Below are positions 55,135 through 63,936 of a DNA stretch of 64,000 nt, in pieces (the stretch's first letter is position 1; every line of letters starts with the position of its first letter). This DNA is from Hyunsoonleella aquatilis. GTDB taxonomy: Bacteria > Bacteroidota > Bacteroidia > Flavobacteriales > Flavobacteriaceae. Where the stretch lies: the NCBI RefSeq assembly GCF_014270105.1, contig NZ_JACNMF010000002.1, forward strand, positions 558,001-622,000, given 5' to 3'. Both the position numbers and the translations under genes were made by a program. The notes below the pieces were generated by a model. That model had not been told where the DNA came from. It saw only the letters and a list, made by a program, of their open reading frames with translations, and searched no databases.

Positions 55135-55653
55135 TTATTCTGGATTGTCAATTGCAGCCGTTGTAACGGTTAAGTTTTCAATATCTCTATCAAACAAATA
55201 CAAACCACCCTTGTCATCCCCAATCATATTAATCTTATCTAAAATAGTTCGTGCAACGGCTTCTTCCTCTATCTGCTCAGCTACATACCATTGTAAAAAG
55301 TTATGGGTAGCATAATCCTTTTCCTGAAGTGAAATATGAACCAATTCATTAATACTTTGAGACACAAATACCTCATGCTCAAACAGTTTTTCAAACATCT
55401 CCTTAAACGATTTGAAGGTTACATTAGGCGCCTTCAGTTGCGAGATTTTAGCGTGCCCGCCTCGCTCGTTAACAAACTTTACCAATTTCAACATGTGTTC
55501 GCGTTCTTCATCGCTTTGCGCATACATAAAATTTGCAACACCTTCTAGCCCCTTAACCTCAGCCCAACAGGCCATGGCTAAATAGATTTGAGAGGACTCT
55601 GCCTCTACCCTTATTTGATTATTTAAAGCTTCTTCTATAGTTTTTGATAACAT
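55135..55653 (-). CDS. Ferritin (non-haem iron storage)
   Basis: This 172-residue protein starts MLSKTIEEALNNQIRVEAESSQIYLAMACWAEVKGLEGVANFMYAQSDEEREHMLKLVKFVNERGG, the bacterial ferritin four-helix pattern. The ferroxidase ligands are visible: Glu in RVEAE, and EExxH in DEEREHM, with QIEEEAVARTILDK further on. It oxidises Fe(II) and stores iron as a mineral inside a 24-subunit cytosolic shell. It has no signal peptide and appears to be a single-gene unit. Confidence 0.96.
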   Translation of the reverse strand: MLSKTIEEALNNQIRVEAESSQIYLAMACWAEVKGLEGVANFMYAQSDEEREHMLKLVKFVNERGGHAKISQLKAPNVTFKSFKEMFEKLFEHEVFVSQSINELVHISLQEKDYATHNFLQWYVAEQIEEEAVARTILDKINMIGDDKGGLYLFDRDIENLTVTTAAIDNPE

Positions 55654-55711
55654 AATTTTCTGTTTTTTGTAAAGTTAAAAATTTCCATTGGCTCTATTAA
55701 ATACAATCCAT

Positions 55712-55745
55712 AAAAAAAGGTTATCCATTGATTAGAATAACCTTT
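55712..55745 (-). terminator. Terminator after the cupredoxin-like gene
   Basis: AAAGGTTAT (55716-55724) pairs with ATAACCTTT (55737-55745). The A-run at 55712-55718 becomes a T-run on the reverse strand. Confidence 0.7.
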
Positions 55746-55832
55746 CTTGGATTCCCATTTTCATGAGAATGACAATTTCAAAGGAAACCCCAAGACTTTG
55801 TCTCGGGGAACCATCTTGCAATTAATCAAACT

Positions 55833-56219
55833 TTACTGAACCGTAAGCGTATATTGTGGAGTTGGGTTTAGCGGACAGAAATAAACATACTCCCCCTTTG
55901 TTAATTTAGTGACCTTCGATGTTTCCACTTCACCATCTTTCACCACGCTTGTTACATAAGCCGTCGCTATATGGTTTTCAGGCTTGCTGGCATCCTTCCC
56001 TTTTGGCACTAAAACCAAACCTACGTCTTTCCCAACATGGTTGTTCGATACTGAAAAGATGTATGTCCCTTCCGAAACCGTTACCGATTTTTGGGTAAAC
56101 TCTCCCGCTGTTTGCTCCAACGCAATGGTTTTCACGTTGTCTTTCATCATTTTGTCTTGTGCATTTCCGTTTAACGCAAAACCTAATGTTACTACTAAAA
56201 TTGCTACTACTTTTTTCAT
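55833..56219 (-). CDS. Periplasmic cupredoxin-like protein
   Basis: This 128-residue protein has a signal peptide (MKKVVAILVVTLGFALNGNAQ) and a cupredoxin-like beta-barrel. TYIFSVSNNHVGKDVGLVLVP supplies a possible first ligand His, and GEYVYFCPLNPTPQYTLTV has the Cys of the usual C-x(2-4)-H-x(2-4)-M copper loop, but the second His is not evident. Copper binding is therefore uncertain. It lies downstream of the AhpD-like gene in the same direction, with a repeat element between them. Confidence 0.75.
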   Translation of the reverse strand: MKKVVAILVVTLGFALNGNAQDKMMKDNVKTIALEQTAGEFTQKSVTVSEGTYIFSVSNNHVGKDVGLVLVPKGKDASKPENHIATAYVTSVVKDGEVETSKVTKLTKGEYVYFCPLNPTPQYTLTVQ

Positions 56220-56258
56220 TGTTTTCTAATTTTAAATTTTTGATTATTATTTTTTGAT

Positions 56259-56399
56259 CGCCTGCCTGCCGGCAGGCAGGTTCCCCTCGATGATGAATTC
56301 GTTCGATAAAGAACCCTTCGTCCTCGGCTCGGGGCAGGCTTTCACTACTCGCTCTCTGCGAGGAGCTCAAACAGACCATTCAATCCTTAACGCGGGAAC
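56259..56399 (-). repeat. Dispersed intergenic element B with a CCTGCCTGCCGGCAGGCAGG palindrome
   Basis: On the reverse strand the element reads CCCGCGTTAAGGATTGAATGG, then GAGTAGTGAAAGCC, then GGGGAAC, in the order of element A at 2047-2228. Between GGGGAAC and its closing CG it carries the perfect 20-base palindrome at 56261-56280, which is missing in A. It fills the gap between the AhpD-like and cupredoxin-like genes. Confidence 0.6.
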
Positions 56400-56419
56400 C
56401 CCTGATTGTTTTTTTATTA

Positions 56420-56968
56420 TTAAACTAATTGGCCTTCCAAAGGTTGTGCTACTGGAAAATCTACAGGTATTTGTGTAGTACTATGTATATAATTGCTAAT
56501 CGTTTTATCACCTACTAAAGAAATCACGTCAATCAAATTTCCTTTGGTATATCCAGCGTTAAAGAAGTTTTCCAAAACATCTGCCTCTGTTCTACCCCTA
56601 TTTTCGGTAACGTTTTTAGCTAATCGTGCTAACGCATCTAGTTTAATGTTAAAAGATGCTTCACCAGCTCTTAGCTCTAAAATTTGGGCGTCGGTAAATC
56701 CATTCATTTTTCCAATTGCCGTGTGGGCAGATAAACAGTAAACACAGTTGTTTACTTGACTAACGGCTAAGTTTACTACTTCTCTTTCTTTGGCCGATAA
56801 TGACGTTTTAGCGTTTGAAAAATTTAAATAGTTTTCTAAAGCAGTGTCGCTGTAGGCATACGTAGCATATAAATTAGGCACAAAACCTAAGGCTTTGGTT
56901 AAATTATCAAAAATTGCTTGATTGTTTTCACTTACTTGATCTCTTGTTGGTACATTAAATGTGCTCAT
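56420..56968 (-). CDS. AhpD-like/carboxymuconolactone decarboxylase family protein
   Basis: This 182-residue protein has the redox motif NNCVYCLSAHTAIGK (CxxC with following His), the hallmark of AhpD-like peroxidase-related proteins. The helical segments around it fit (SAKEREVVNLAVSQ before, FTDAQILELRAGEASFNIKLDALARLAKNV after). It probably acts in cytosolic thiol-peroxide chemistry. The AraC-type regulator coded upstream in the same direction is its likely controller. A 457-base gap with a possible tiny gene and a repeat lies between the two. Confidence 0.9.
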   Translation of the reverse strand: MSTFNVPTRDQVSENNQAIFDNLTKALGFVPNLYATYAYSDTALENYLNFSNAKTSLSAKEREVVNLAVSQVNNCVYCLSAHTAIGKMNGFTDAQILELRAGEASFNIKLDALARLAKNVTENRGRTEADVLENFFNAGYTKGNLIDVISLVGDKTISNYIHSTTQIPVDFPVAQPLEGQLV

Positions 56969-57143
56969 CGTTCTAAATTTTAAATTGTTATTGTTTTATT
57001 TTACTGTTTGTATTTGTTGGTACAAAGGTGCAATCGTTTTAAAGGTTACACCATGTAATTTATTCCTTTTGGGTTGTCAATTTTTCCCTTATTAATTAAA
57101 AATGAATTCATCAGCGCATGGCGCTTATGTATCCTTTAAGATT

Positions 57144-57168
57144 GTCATTCTGGCGAATGCGGGAATCT
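57144..57168. repeat. Fragment of the dispersed GTCATTC...GAATCT repeat
   Basis: GTCATTCTGGCGAATGCGGGAATCT is one end of the common GTCATT-type element (compare 19251 and 60761). Its right edge coincides with the stop codon of the candidate small gene at 57167, so the insertion may have cut that gene. Confidence 0.65.
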
Positions 57169-57334
57169 AAGCAACAGAACCTTTTGTTATATAAGGCATT
57201 TCGGCATCACAATAGAAATCGTGAATGTGCTTTTGCTCACAGTGTGTTTTTGGTGAAATTGTATTTACAATGCTTTTTCTTTTTCCTCTAAATATTTCAA
57301 TCAAATTGAAAATGGATACATGTTTTAAATTCAT
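57167..57334 (-). CDS. Candidate 55-residue His/Cys-containing protein
   Basis: The reverse strand from ATG 57334 encodes MNLKHVSIFNLIEIFRGKRK and continues to a C-terminal region with HCEQKHIHDFYCDAE, where His, Cys and acidic residues could bind metal. CATCTTTG, close to the TAnnTTTG -7 box, lies 27 bases upstream (57368-57361). The frame ends exactly where a dispersed repeat begins, so it may be truncated. I do not recognise a family. The rest of the 457-base gap (56969-57425) shows no other gene. Confidence 0.35.
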   Translation of the reverse strand: MNLKHVSIFNLIEIFRGKRKSIVNTISPKTHCEQKHIHDFYCDAEMPYITKGSVA

Positions 57335-57425
57335 GACTTTGTTGTTTTAATTATACACTGCAAAGATGAATTAAAAGGAAGAGCGATAAAATGGAGAGAT
57401 TGCCCTAGGTGTTGTCAATTTTTCC

Positions 57426-58268
57426 CTAGGAAGCCTTTCTAAGCTGTTTTTTGAAGTCTGAAGGTGATAAAGTAGTATGCTTCTTAAATAATCGACTTAA
57501 ATGTGAGGCATCATCAAAACCGATATCATAAGCTATTTCCTTGGCGGTTTTATCCGTATAAATCAATAACCGTTTAGCTTCAAGAATAATGCGTTCGTGA
57601 ATGATTTGTAGCGGACTGGTATTTAATTTAGCAAAAGTATTAGATAACGTTTTAGGCGATTTAAAAAGTTTATCGGCGTAAAAGGACACGCTGTGTTCAG
57701 TTTTAAAAAATGATTCCACCAGCATATTGAATTCGCGTAATAAATCGATTTTTGTGTTTTTGGTAGTCTCAACGAAACCTTCTTTGGCTTTAAGTAAACG
57801 GGTACTGATGATGATAAAACGCGCCATCAGCATCCTTAGCATTTCGGCTTGAATGGTATCTTCAGTTTCCAATTCGTCCAAAAATACCTCGTGTAAAATA
57901 TTCAACTTTTTAAGTTCTCTTTCATTTAACTCAATAATTGGAATATGAGCATTTCCAAAGAACAACAACCCGGCACAACTTACTTCCTGATCGTGATCCT
58001 TAATACAATAAAACTCTCTGTTGAATTGGTACACCACTAAATTTTCTCCTGAAATAAATTCGAAAAACTGAACGATTGTTACCGTTAAAATGCTGTTAGG
58101 CTCAATAGTATATGGGATACTATCCACAATAATTTCAGCTTTTGAATTTGTGGTGCGAATAAATGTGTATAAATCTGGTTGTTTTGCTGTTTTATAGGAT
58201 TTGAGTAACTCCTCATCACCTATTTTAAGAATAGCATTGGTAGAAAACTCTTTGAATGTGTTTTGCAT
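57426..58268 (-). CDS. AraC-family transcriptional regulator
   Basis: This 280-residue protein has an N-terminal effector domain (about 1-170, including VYQFNREFYCIKDHDQEVSCAGLLFFGN, cupin-like). A C-terminal pair of helix-turn-helices follows: FYADKLFKSPKTLSNTF, then AKEIAYDIGFDDASHLSRLFKKHTTLSPSDFKKQL, the AraC signature. It lies upstream of the AhpD-like gene in the same direction and probably regulates that gene. Confidence 0.93.
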   Translation of the reverse strand: MQNTFKEFSTNAILKIGDEELLKSYKTAKQPDLYTFIRTTNSKAEIIVDSIPYTIEPNSILTVTIVQFFEFISGENLVVYQFNREFYCIKDHDQEVSCAGLLFFGNAHIPIIELNERELKKLNILHEVFLDELETEDTIQAEMLRMLMARFIIISTRLLKAKEGFVETTKNTKIDLLREFNMLVESFFKTEHSVSFYADKLFKSPKTLSNTFAKLNTSPLQIIHERIILEAKRLLIYTDKTAKEIAYDIGFDDASHLSRLFKKHTTLSPSDFKKQLRKAS

Positions 58269-58302
58269 AGGAGTTTAGTCTCAGCTCATTTCAAAACATT
58301 AC

Positions 58303-58668
58303 TTAAGAGGAAAAATAATTTTTTAACATAAATTCTGCAGAAGCATATTTACCACGAATATCCCTGACAGTTTTCAATGCTTTCTGCGATTTCTGTTTTT
58401 CATTATAGAGGGCAATTCCTCCCACGAAAAGGCTTAACAAAACAGTTATAATTCCCGTTTTTGTTTCAATTTCTTCAATTTCTAAATCAGGGATATCCTT
58501 CACAAAGTTTAAAACAAAACCATCGTCGATATTTTTCAGTAAGAATGACTTGATTTCACGATTATATTGGGCAAATTGTTCAATCTCTGTCATTTCAGCG
58601 TTGGATTTAACCAAGCGTTCCGCCTGAGCCTGAATATCAACAATTTGTCTAATAATATTCCTATTCAT
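58303..58668 (-). CDS. Hypothetical protein with one membrane segment
   Basis: This 121-residue protein has a helical N-terminal half (IRQIVDIQAQAERLVKSNAEMTEIEQFAQYNREIKSFLL), one hydrophobic segment (TGIITVLLSLFVGGIALYN) and a basic C-terminal tail. I do not recognise the family. The gene starts 1 base after the metG stop codon on the same strand, so it is probably cotranscribed with metG. Confidence 0.7.
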   Translation of the reverse strand: MNRNIIRQIVDIQAQAERLVKSNAEMTEIEQFAQYNREIKSFLLKNIDDGFVLNFVKDIPDLEIEEIETKTGIITVLLSLFVGGIALYNEKQKSQKALKTVRDIRGKYASAEFMLKNYFSS

Positions 58669-58669
58669 A

Positions 58670-60742
58670 TCAACTTATCCGTAACCCATTTGAAACCTCA
58701 TTGGTTGCATCAGGATTCACAAACACCAATTTACCTTCTGGCGTTTCGGTCATTAAAATCATTCCTTGACTTTCTACACCTCGTAATGCTCTTGGCGCAA
58801 GATTTACTAACACAGTCACACGCTTTCCAATAACTTCTTCCGCAGAAAAGCTTTCAGCGATACCCGAAACAATAGTTCTGGTGTCAATTCCTGTATCTAC
58901 TTTCAGTTTTAATAACTTTTTAGTTTTTGGCATTTTTTCGGCTTCTAAAATGGTGCCTACGCGAATGTCAAGCTTGGTAAAATCTTCAAAAGTAATCGTG
59001 TCTTTTTGTGGCTCAACTTTTTTATTTGAGGCCTCATTTGCTTTTTTGCTGGCCTCCAATTTGTCCAATTGCTTTTGAATGGTGGCGTCTTCAATTTTGG
59101 AAAATAACAATTCGGCTTTTCCTATTTGATGGCCTGCTGGAAGCAATACTTCTTTGTTTGGGATATCGTTCCATGTGGATTCCGCATCAAGTGCGGAATG
59201 ACAAAGGATATTTTTTAGTTTTTCTGAAGTAAACGGTAAAAATGGTTCGCTTAAAGTGGCTAATGCAGAAGCGATTTGCAGTGCAACGTACATAATGGTT
59301 TTAGTACGCGCTTCGTCTTCTTTAATCACTTTCCAAGGTTCGGCATCAGCTAAATATTTATTCCCCAAACGGGCTAAATTCATCAATTCCTGTCCAGCCT
59401 CCCTAAAACGGTAACGTTCAATGGAACTTGCAATCACATCGGGATAAGCTTTTACAGTTACCAAAGTTTCGGCATCAACTGATGTTAATTCCGAAGGTTC
59501 GGGAACAATTCCATCATAATATTTATTGGTCAACACCACCACGCGATTGATGAAGTTTCCAAAAATTGCGACCAGCTCGTTATTGTTTCGCGCTTGAAAA
59601 TCTTTCCAGGTAAAATCGTTATCCTTGGTTTCGGGAGCATTCGCATTTAAGGCATATCGCAGTACGTCCTGTTGCCCCGGGAATTCCTCCAAATATTCCG
59701 GCAACCAAACTGCCCAATTCTTGGAAGTAGATAGTTTATTCCCTTCTAAATTCAAAAACTCATTGGCTGGTACATTTTCAGGTAAAATATAACTGCCTTC
59801 TGCCCTCAACATGGCTGGGAAAATAATGCAATGAAATACAATATTGTCCTTGCCGATAAAGTGCACCAATTTGGTGTCTTTGTCTTTCCAATACGGCTCC
59901 CAGTCTTTTCCCTCTCTTTCTGCCCATTCCTTCGTTGAAGAAATGTATCCGATAGGCGCGTCAAACCACACATAAAGAACTTTTCCTTCGCCTCCTTCTG
60001 CTGGCACTGGAATGCCCCAGTCTAAATCGCGCGTTACAGCCCTTGGACGCAAACCATCATCAATCCAAGATTTACATTGGCCATAAACGTTGGGTTTCCA
60101 ATCTTTTTTATGGCCTTCTAAAATCCATTCCTTTAAAAAGGATTCATGTTTGTCCAGAGGCAAAAACCAGTGTTTGGTTTGTTTTAAGGTTGGTGTGTTT
60201 CCTGTAATTGCTGACTTCGGATTAATTAAATCCGTAGCATTATGACTGGTCCCGCAATTTTCGCACTGGTCACCATAACTTTCTTCAAATCCACATTTTG
60301 GACAAGTACCCACCACAAATCTATCTGCCAAAAATTGGTTGGCTTCCTCGTCATATAATTGTTCGGTGGTTTCTTCAACAAACTCTCCTTTTTCGTCCAA
60401 GGTTTTGAAAAACTCAGATGCCGTATTATGGTGAATCTTTGCCGATGTACGCGAATAATTATCATAAGTAATCCCAAAATCTTCAAACGATTTCTTTATA
60501 ATCGCATGATATTTATCTACAATATCTTGAGGAGATACACCTTCATTTTTTGCCTTAATAGTAATTGGCACGCCATGTTCATCGCTTCCTCCAATAAACG
60601 CCACTTCATTTCCTGTTAGGCGCAGGTATCGCGCATAAATATCTGCTGGCACGTACACCCCCGCTAAATGCCCTATATGAATTGGGCCGTTAGTGTAAGG
60701 TAAGGCTGTGGTAATGGTGTATCGTTTTGGTTTGTTCATCAA
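58670..60742 (-). CDS. metG: Methionyl-tRNA synthetase
   Basis: This 690-residue cytosolic enzyme charges tRNA-Met. The class I motif is PIHIGHLAG near residue 20. The zinc knot is [20 protein letters not shown], and the KMSKS loop appears as [10 protein letters not shown]-terminal EMAP-II/Trbp111-like tRNA-binding domain begins near [32 protein letters not shown]. Between the anticodon-binding domain and this part lies [15 protein letters not shown], coded by a dispersed palindromic repeat (59179-59199) that has entered the gene in frame. The insertion is in a linker and probably harmless. Confidence 0.98.
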   Translation of the reverse strand: MMNKPKRYTITTALPYTNGPIHIGHLAGVYVPADIYARYLRLTGNEVAFIGGSDEHGVPITIKAKNEGVSPQDIVDKYHAIIKKSFEDFGITYDNYSRTSAKIHHNTASEFFKTLDEKGEFVEETTEQLYDEEANQFLADRFVVGTCPKCGFEESYGDQCENCGTSHNATDLINPKSAITGNTPTLKQTKHWFLPLDKHESFLKEWILEGHKKDWKPNVYGQCKSWIDDGLRPRAVTRDLDWGIPVPAEGGEGKVLYVWFDAPIGYISSTKEWAEREGKDWEPYWKDKDTKLVHFIGKDNIVFHCIIFPAMLRAEGSYILPENVPANEFLNLEGNKLSTSKNWAVWLPEYLEEFPGQQDVLRYALNANAPETKDNDFTWKDFQARNNNELVAIFGNFINRVVVLTNKYYDGIVPEPSELTSVDAETLVTVKAYPDVIASSIERYRFREAGQELMNLARLGNKYLADAEPWKVIKEDEARTKTIMYVALQIASALATLSEPFLPFTSEKLKNILCHSALDAESTWNDIPNKEVLLPAGHQIGKAELLFSKIEDATIQKQLDKLEASKKANEASNKKVEPQKDTITFEDFTKLDIRVGTILEAEKMPKTKKLLKLKVDTGIDTRTIVSGIAESFSAEEVIGKRVTVLVNLAPRALRGVESQGMILMTETPEGKLVFVNPDATNEVSNGLRIS
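59179..59199. repeat. ATTCCGCA-TCAAG-TGCGGAAT palindrome inside metG
   Basis: This perfect 8+8 inverted repeat with flanking GG and GAC is of the GTCATTCCGC...GCGGAATCC type common between genes. Here it is translated as part of the metG linker. Confidence 0.85.
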
Positions 60743-60760
60743 TATAAAATTAAGTTAGAT

Positions 60761-60845
60761 GTCATTGCGAAGGAGGAACGACTGTGACAATCTCATTAAA
60801 TCAGAATCTGCATTTTACAGATTCCCACACTTCGCTCGGAATGAC
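60761..60845. repeat. Dispersed GTCATTGCGA...TCGGAATGAC element upstream of metG
   Basis: This 85-base element has related inverted ends (GTCATTGCGA and TCGGAATGAC) and inner AGGAGGAACGACTGTGACAATCT. It lies between the divergent metG and LD-carboxypeptidase genes. Confidence 0.75.
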
Positions 60846-60947
60846 GCCCTTTTTGAAGCCGTAAAAGTACACATTTTAGGGGGTACTGGAAAAAAATTGT
60901 AGCAATCTAAAACTACGAAGTGATGAGATCCAGCCATGTCGGGATTA

Positions 60948-60965
60948 TCCCGATAGCTATCGGGA
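60948..60965. repeat. TCCCGATAGCTATCGGGA palindrome
   Basis: An exact 18-base copy of the palindrome also found at 2198-2215, 4060-4077 and 14498-14515. It lies 73 bases before the LD-carboxypeptidase start. Confidence 0.9.
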
Positions 60966-61038
60966 CAACTTACAACTTCAGCTTTGCTCTTCGAGCTTGC
61001 TGAAGTTGAGTTTCACTAAAAAAATGTACATTTACACT

Positions 61039-62052
61039 ATGCAGAAAAACCTACTTATTGCAGCCCTATATTGTGTTTCCTTTATCTTTGGAATCCAGAC
61101 ACTAAATTCTCAAACCGTAACCGTTGAAACTCATATCTTGAAACGACCACCTTATTTAAAAGCAGGCGACACTGTTGCCATTGTAGCACCTTCTGGCATC
61201 CTGAAACACCGCGAGCGTGAAGTTGAACAAGCTAAAGCACTTTTAAAGCGTTGGGGGTTGCATTCCGTAGTTGGGACGCATGTGTTTAACCAAGCAAACC
61301 ATTTTGCAGGAACGGATGACGAACGTTGCGAAGACCTTCAAAAAGCTCTAGACGACCCAAAAATTAGTGCCATTTGGTGTGCACGAGGGGGCTATGGGAC
61401 AGTTAGGATTTTGGATAAATTGGACTTTACAACATTCAAAAAGCATCCTAAATGGGTCATCGGTTACTCAGATATTACGGCCTTGCATAATGCCATTCAC
61501 AATGCAGGGGTTGAAAGCCTGCATGCCTTAATGTGTGTGAGCCTTACCAAAGATGAATTGGAAATTGAAGCCAGTATTTCAACCTTTCAAAATGCCTTAT
61601 TTGGAAAACCCTTGAACTATACATTGGAGGGGACATCCTATAATAAAATTGGCGAGGCTTCCGGGCAATTGGTTGGGGGCAATTTAACTATGTTGCATAC
61701 CATGTTGGGCTCAGAAACCAGTATTGATGTTTCGGACAAAATCTTATTTATTGAAGAAATCGGGGAGTATAAATACCATATCGACCGTATGTTGCAAAGT
61801 TTAAAACGTGCTGGTTATTTCGATAGCTGCAAAGGTGTGATTGTTGGGGATATGACCAAACTCCGAAAAAATACCACACTTTGGGGCACCTCTGTAGAGC
61901 AATTGGTTTTAGATGCCTTGTCTGATTATGATTTCCCAATTGCGTTTAATATGCCTGCGGGGCACGAAAAGGACAATCGGGCCTTAATATTAGGCAGAAC
62001 GATTCAACTAGAAGTCGAGAAAACTAAATCCACTATCAATTTTTCAGAATAA
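61039..62052 (+). CDS. LD-carboxypeptidase (peptidase S66 family)
   Basis: 337 residues from ATG 61039, which gives a clean signal peptide (MQKNLLIAALYCVSFIFGIQTLNSQ). The frame is open to 60997. S66 motifs follow in order: LKAGDTVAIVAPSG, WCARGGYGTVRILDKLDF, VIGYSDITALHNAI (nucleophile Ser), ILFIEEIGEYKYHIDRML (Glu), and FNMPAGHEKDNRALILG (His). The family cleaves the L-Lys/DAP to D-Ala bond of tetrapeptides in murein turnover. Bacterial members are often cytosolic; the signal peptide here suggests a periplasmic site. Confidence 0.94.
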   Translation: MQKNLLIAALYCVSFIFGIQTLNSQTVTVETHILKRPPYLKAGDTVAIVAPSGILKHREREVEQAKALLKRWGLHSVVGTHVFNQANHFAGTDDERCEDLQKALDDPKISAIWCARGGYGTVRILDKLDFTTFKKHPKWVIGYSDITALHNAIHNAGVESLHALMCVSLTKDELEIEASISTFQNALFGKPLNYTLEGTSYNKIGEASGQLVGGNLTMLHTMLGSETSIDVSDKILFIEEIGEYKYHIDRMLQSLKRAGYFDSCKGVIVGDMTKLRKNTTLWGTSVEQLVLDALSDYDFPIAFNMPAGHEKDNRALILGRTIQLEVEKTKSTINFSE

Positions 62053-62285
62053 ATTAATACTTCAGGAGATTTCCGTAGGAATTGATTTATGAAACCCCCT
62101 AAAACATTGGGGCTGACATCCCAAATAACACCTTTACATCCTTCCGTTTAACGTTTAATTTTGCTCTTTGCAGATAGACAAGTTAGTTCATCGTAAAATA
62201 CCGTGCAATCGCCTAATATATTTAAGATTACATAGTACAAGCGATAAATTTGTACCTAAGTATTAATAATCTTAAAAACACCCCA

Positions 62286-62528
62286 ATGATGAAAAAATTA
62301 CAATTATTAGTCGTAGCGATGTTGCTTTTATTTTCAGTAGATATGAGAGCTGACGATGTTATCGTGAATTCAGATTTAAATCTTTACAACCCAGACGTAC
62401 GCAAGTGTTTGCTAGAAGCTTCTAAAAAAGAAGGCTGGGAATTAAAGTCAGTTTACATGAATGCCAAAGACCAATTAGTAATGGTTTTTGATAAAGACAA
62501 TAGTACTAAAGTTTACAAAACGAAATAA
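62286..62528 (+). CDS. Small exported protein of unknown function
   Basis: 80 residues from the double ATG at 62286. It has a signal peptide (KKLQLLVVAMLLLFSVDMRADD) and a short mature domain with NPDVRKCLLEASKKEGWELKSVYMNAKDQLVMVFDKDNS. I do not recognise the family. It stands alone, followed closely by a strong terminator. Confidence 0.75.
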   Translation: MMKKLQLLVVAMLLLFSVDMRADDVIVNSDLNLYNPDVRKCLLEASKKEGWELKSVYMNAKDQLVMVFDKDNSTKVYKTK

Positions 62529-62552
62529 GTATTATCAACAAATCTCAAAAAG

Positions 62553-62586
62553 CCAACTAAGCACTGTGTTTAGTTGGTTTTTTTTT
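62553..62586 (+). terminator. Rho-independent terminator
   Basis: CCAACTAA (62553-62560) pairs with TTAGTTGG (62570-62577), followed by a run of ten T. Confidence 0.9.
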
Positions 62587-62610
62587 GCCAATTTTAATTT
62601 AGAATTGGCA

Positions 62611-63063
62611 TTAAACTCCAAACTGAGTGAGGTGATGGTCCAAATGTTTATAAAACATATTGTTCCACTCCTTTTTGGTCAATTTCCCAAAGGAATGGGA
62701 TTCCCGTCCATCAAAATGGTCTTCACCTAAACTTTGGGTTTTCTTCAAATAGTCTATTAATCGCTTTTTTTCAGCTTCAAAATTTCTGGCATCAACGATT
62801 AAAAACTGAGGTGCGGTACGGCTATTTTTTTTGTACGGCTTCTCACCAACAACGGTGTTTTTCACGAACAATTTCAGCATAAACTTAGTAAAACCATTTG
62901 GCTTTTTGTGTTTATCCTCATAAGCCATTTCGTAAGTAACATTAAGGTGTGCCAGCATTTGATCGGCACTCATTTTGCCCCATTCAGGGCGTGTGGTAGG
63001 TCCTAGTTTGTTGACACGATCTATAACCTCATTGGTGATCTCAGGCTTAAAAATGTTTTTCAT
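62611..63063 (-). CDS. DUF1569 (DinB-like) protein
   Basis: 150 residues from ATG 63063 (MKNIF, the usual start of the family); an ATG four codons upstream is also possible. The pattern is that of the DUF1569 branch of DinB-like four-helix proteins: GPTTRPEWGKMSADQMLAHLNVTYEM with a conserved His, then HFDGRESHSFGKLTKKEWNNMFYKHLDHHLTQFG, where HLDHH supplies the other metal ligands. It is probably a cytosolic metal-binding protein; the reaction is unknown. It is divergent from the HEAT-repeat gene. Confidence 0.88.
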   Translation of the reverse strand: MKNIFKPEITNEVIDRVNKLGPTTRPEWGKMSADQMLAHLNVTYEMAYEDKHKKPNGFTKFMLKLFVKNTVVGEKPYKKNSRTAPQFLIVDARNFEAEKKRLIDYLKKTQSLGEDHFDGRESHSFGKLTKKEWNNMFYKHLDHHLTQFGV

Positions 63064-63130
63064 GGGTTGATGCATTTCAAAAGTGCGTGCAATTTATTTA
63101 TTTTATCTTTATGATGAAAGCATTTTAAAA

Positions 63131-63892
63131 ATGGGTTTTTATGATTTATCAAAAGAAGAACGAGGCCAACTAGTTGAAAAAATTAACCGGAATATTCTGA
63201 ATGATTTAAGCTCTGGAACCACTGAAAGCATTCTCACCTACTTTTCAGATGAAGACACTTACATTCGTAAAAATGGGTATCTGGCTATCGGGAAACTCTT
63301 TTATGCAAAACCTGAACTACAAAACCAACTACTTTCGGCTTTAGAAAACTTGCTCTACCATGATAACGAAAAAGTGCGACAAACCGTTGTAAACGCTTTT
63401 GGGGAAATAGGGAAGTTCCATTTCGAAAAAGTCCAACATGTTTTTGATTCTGCTTTGTTTGATGAACACCACTCCGTTAGAAATGCAGTTATCGGTTCTG
63501 TCAAAAAAATGGGCGAGAAAAACCCAGCACCTGTTTTGGCCTGGGCAAAGACCTATTTAAAACACCCCAATAAAGAAATCCGCCGTGAAATTTGCCATGG
63601 TATTGAACTACGTGGGCGCACCCATCCGCAGGATATTTTACCGCTTCTAAAGGAACTAGAATTTGATGACACCCGAAGAGTTTTGGATACGCTTATCCAT
63701 GTTATTGGGCAAATCTCTTATAAGAACGGCTGTTTAAAAACCGTTATTGAACATCTCAATACATGGGAAAACAAAGCCCTCGTTCAAAAAGCTTTAGATG
63801 AAATCGTAGATGTACATGAGCGGTATAAAAAATTTGCGGTGCTAAGTCAGGAGAAGGCTATTGTTTTTATTGACGCGAATTACAAACCTTAA
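63131..63892 (+). CDS. HEAT-repeat protein
   Basis: 253 residues from ATG 63131; the frame is open to 63083. It is all-helical, with repeated HEAT-type pairs: ESILTYFSDEDTYIRKNGYLAIGKLFYA, then NLLYHDNEKVRQTVVNAFGEIGKF, then HHSVRNAVIGSVKKMGEKN, then HPNKEIRREICHGIELRGR. Each has the buried D-x2-VR-x3-A pattern. It resembles the DNA alkylation repair and phycocyanobilin-lyase superfamilies, but no catalytic residue can be assigned. It is probably a binding scaffold. Confidence 0.85.
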   Translation: MGFYDLSKEERGQLVEKINRNILNDLSSGTTESILTYFSDEDTYIRKNGYLAIGKLFYAKPELQNQLLSALENLLYHDNEKVRQTVVNAFGEIGKFHFEKVQHVFDSALFDEHHSVRNAVIGSVKKMGEKNPAPVLAWAKTYLKHPNKEIRREICHGIELRGRTHPQDILPLLKELEFDDTRRVLDTLIHVIGQISYKNGCLKTVIEHLNTWENKALVQKALDEIVDVHERYKKFAVLSQEKAIVFIDANYKP

Positions 63893-63936
63893 ATCATACC
63901 GTCCTTCTTAGAGCGCGAAACAATCAAAAAAGGAGA

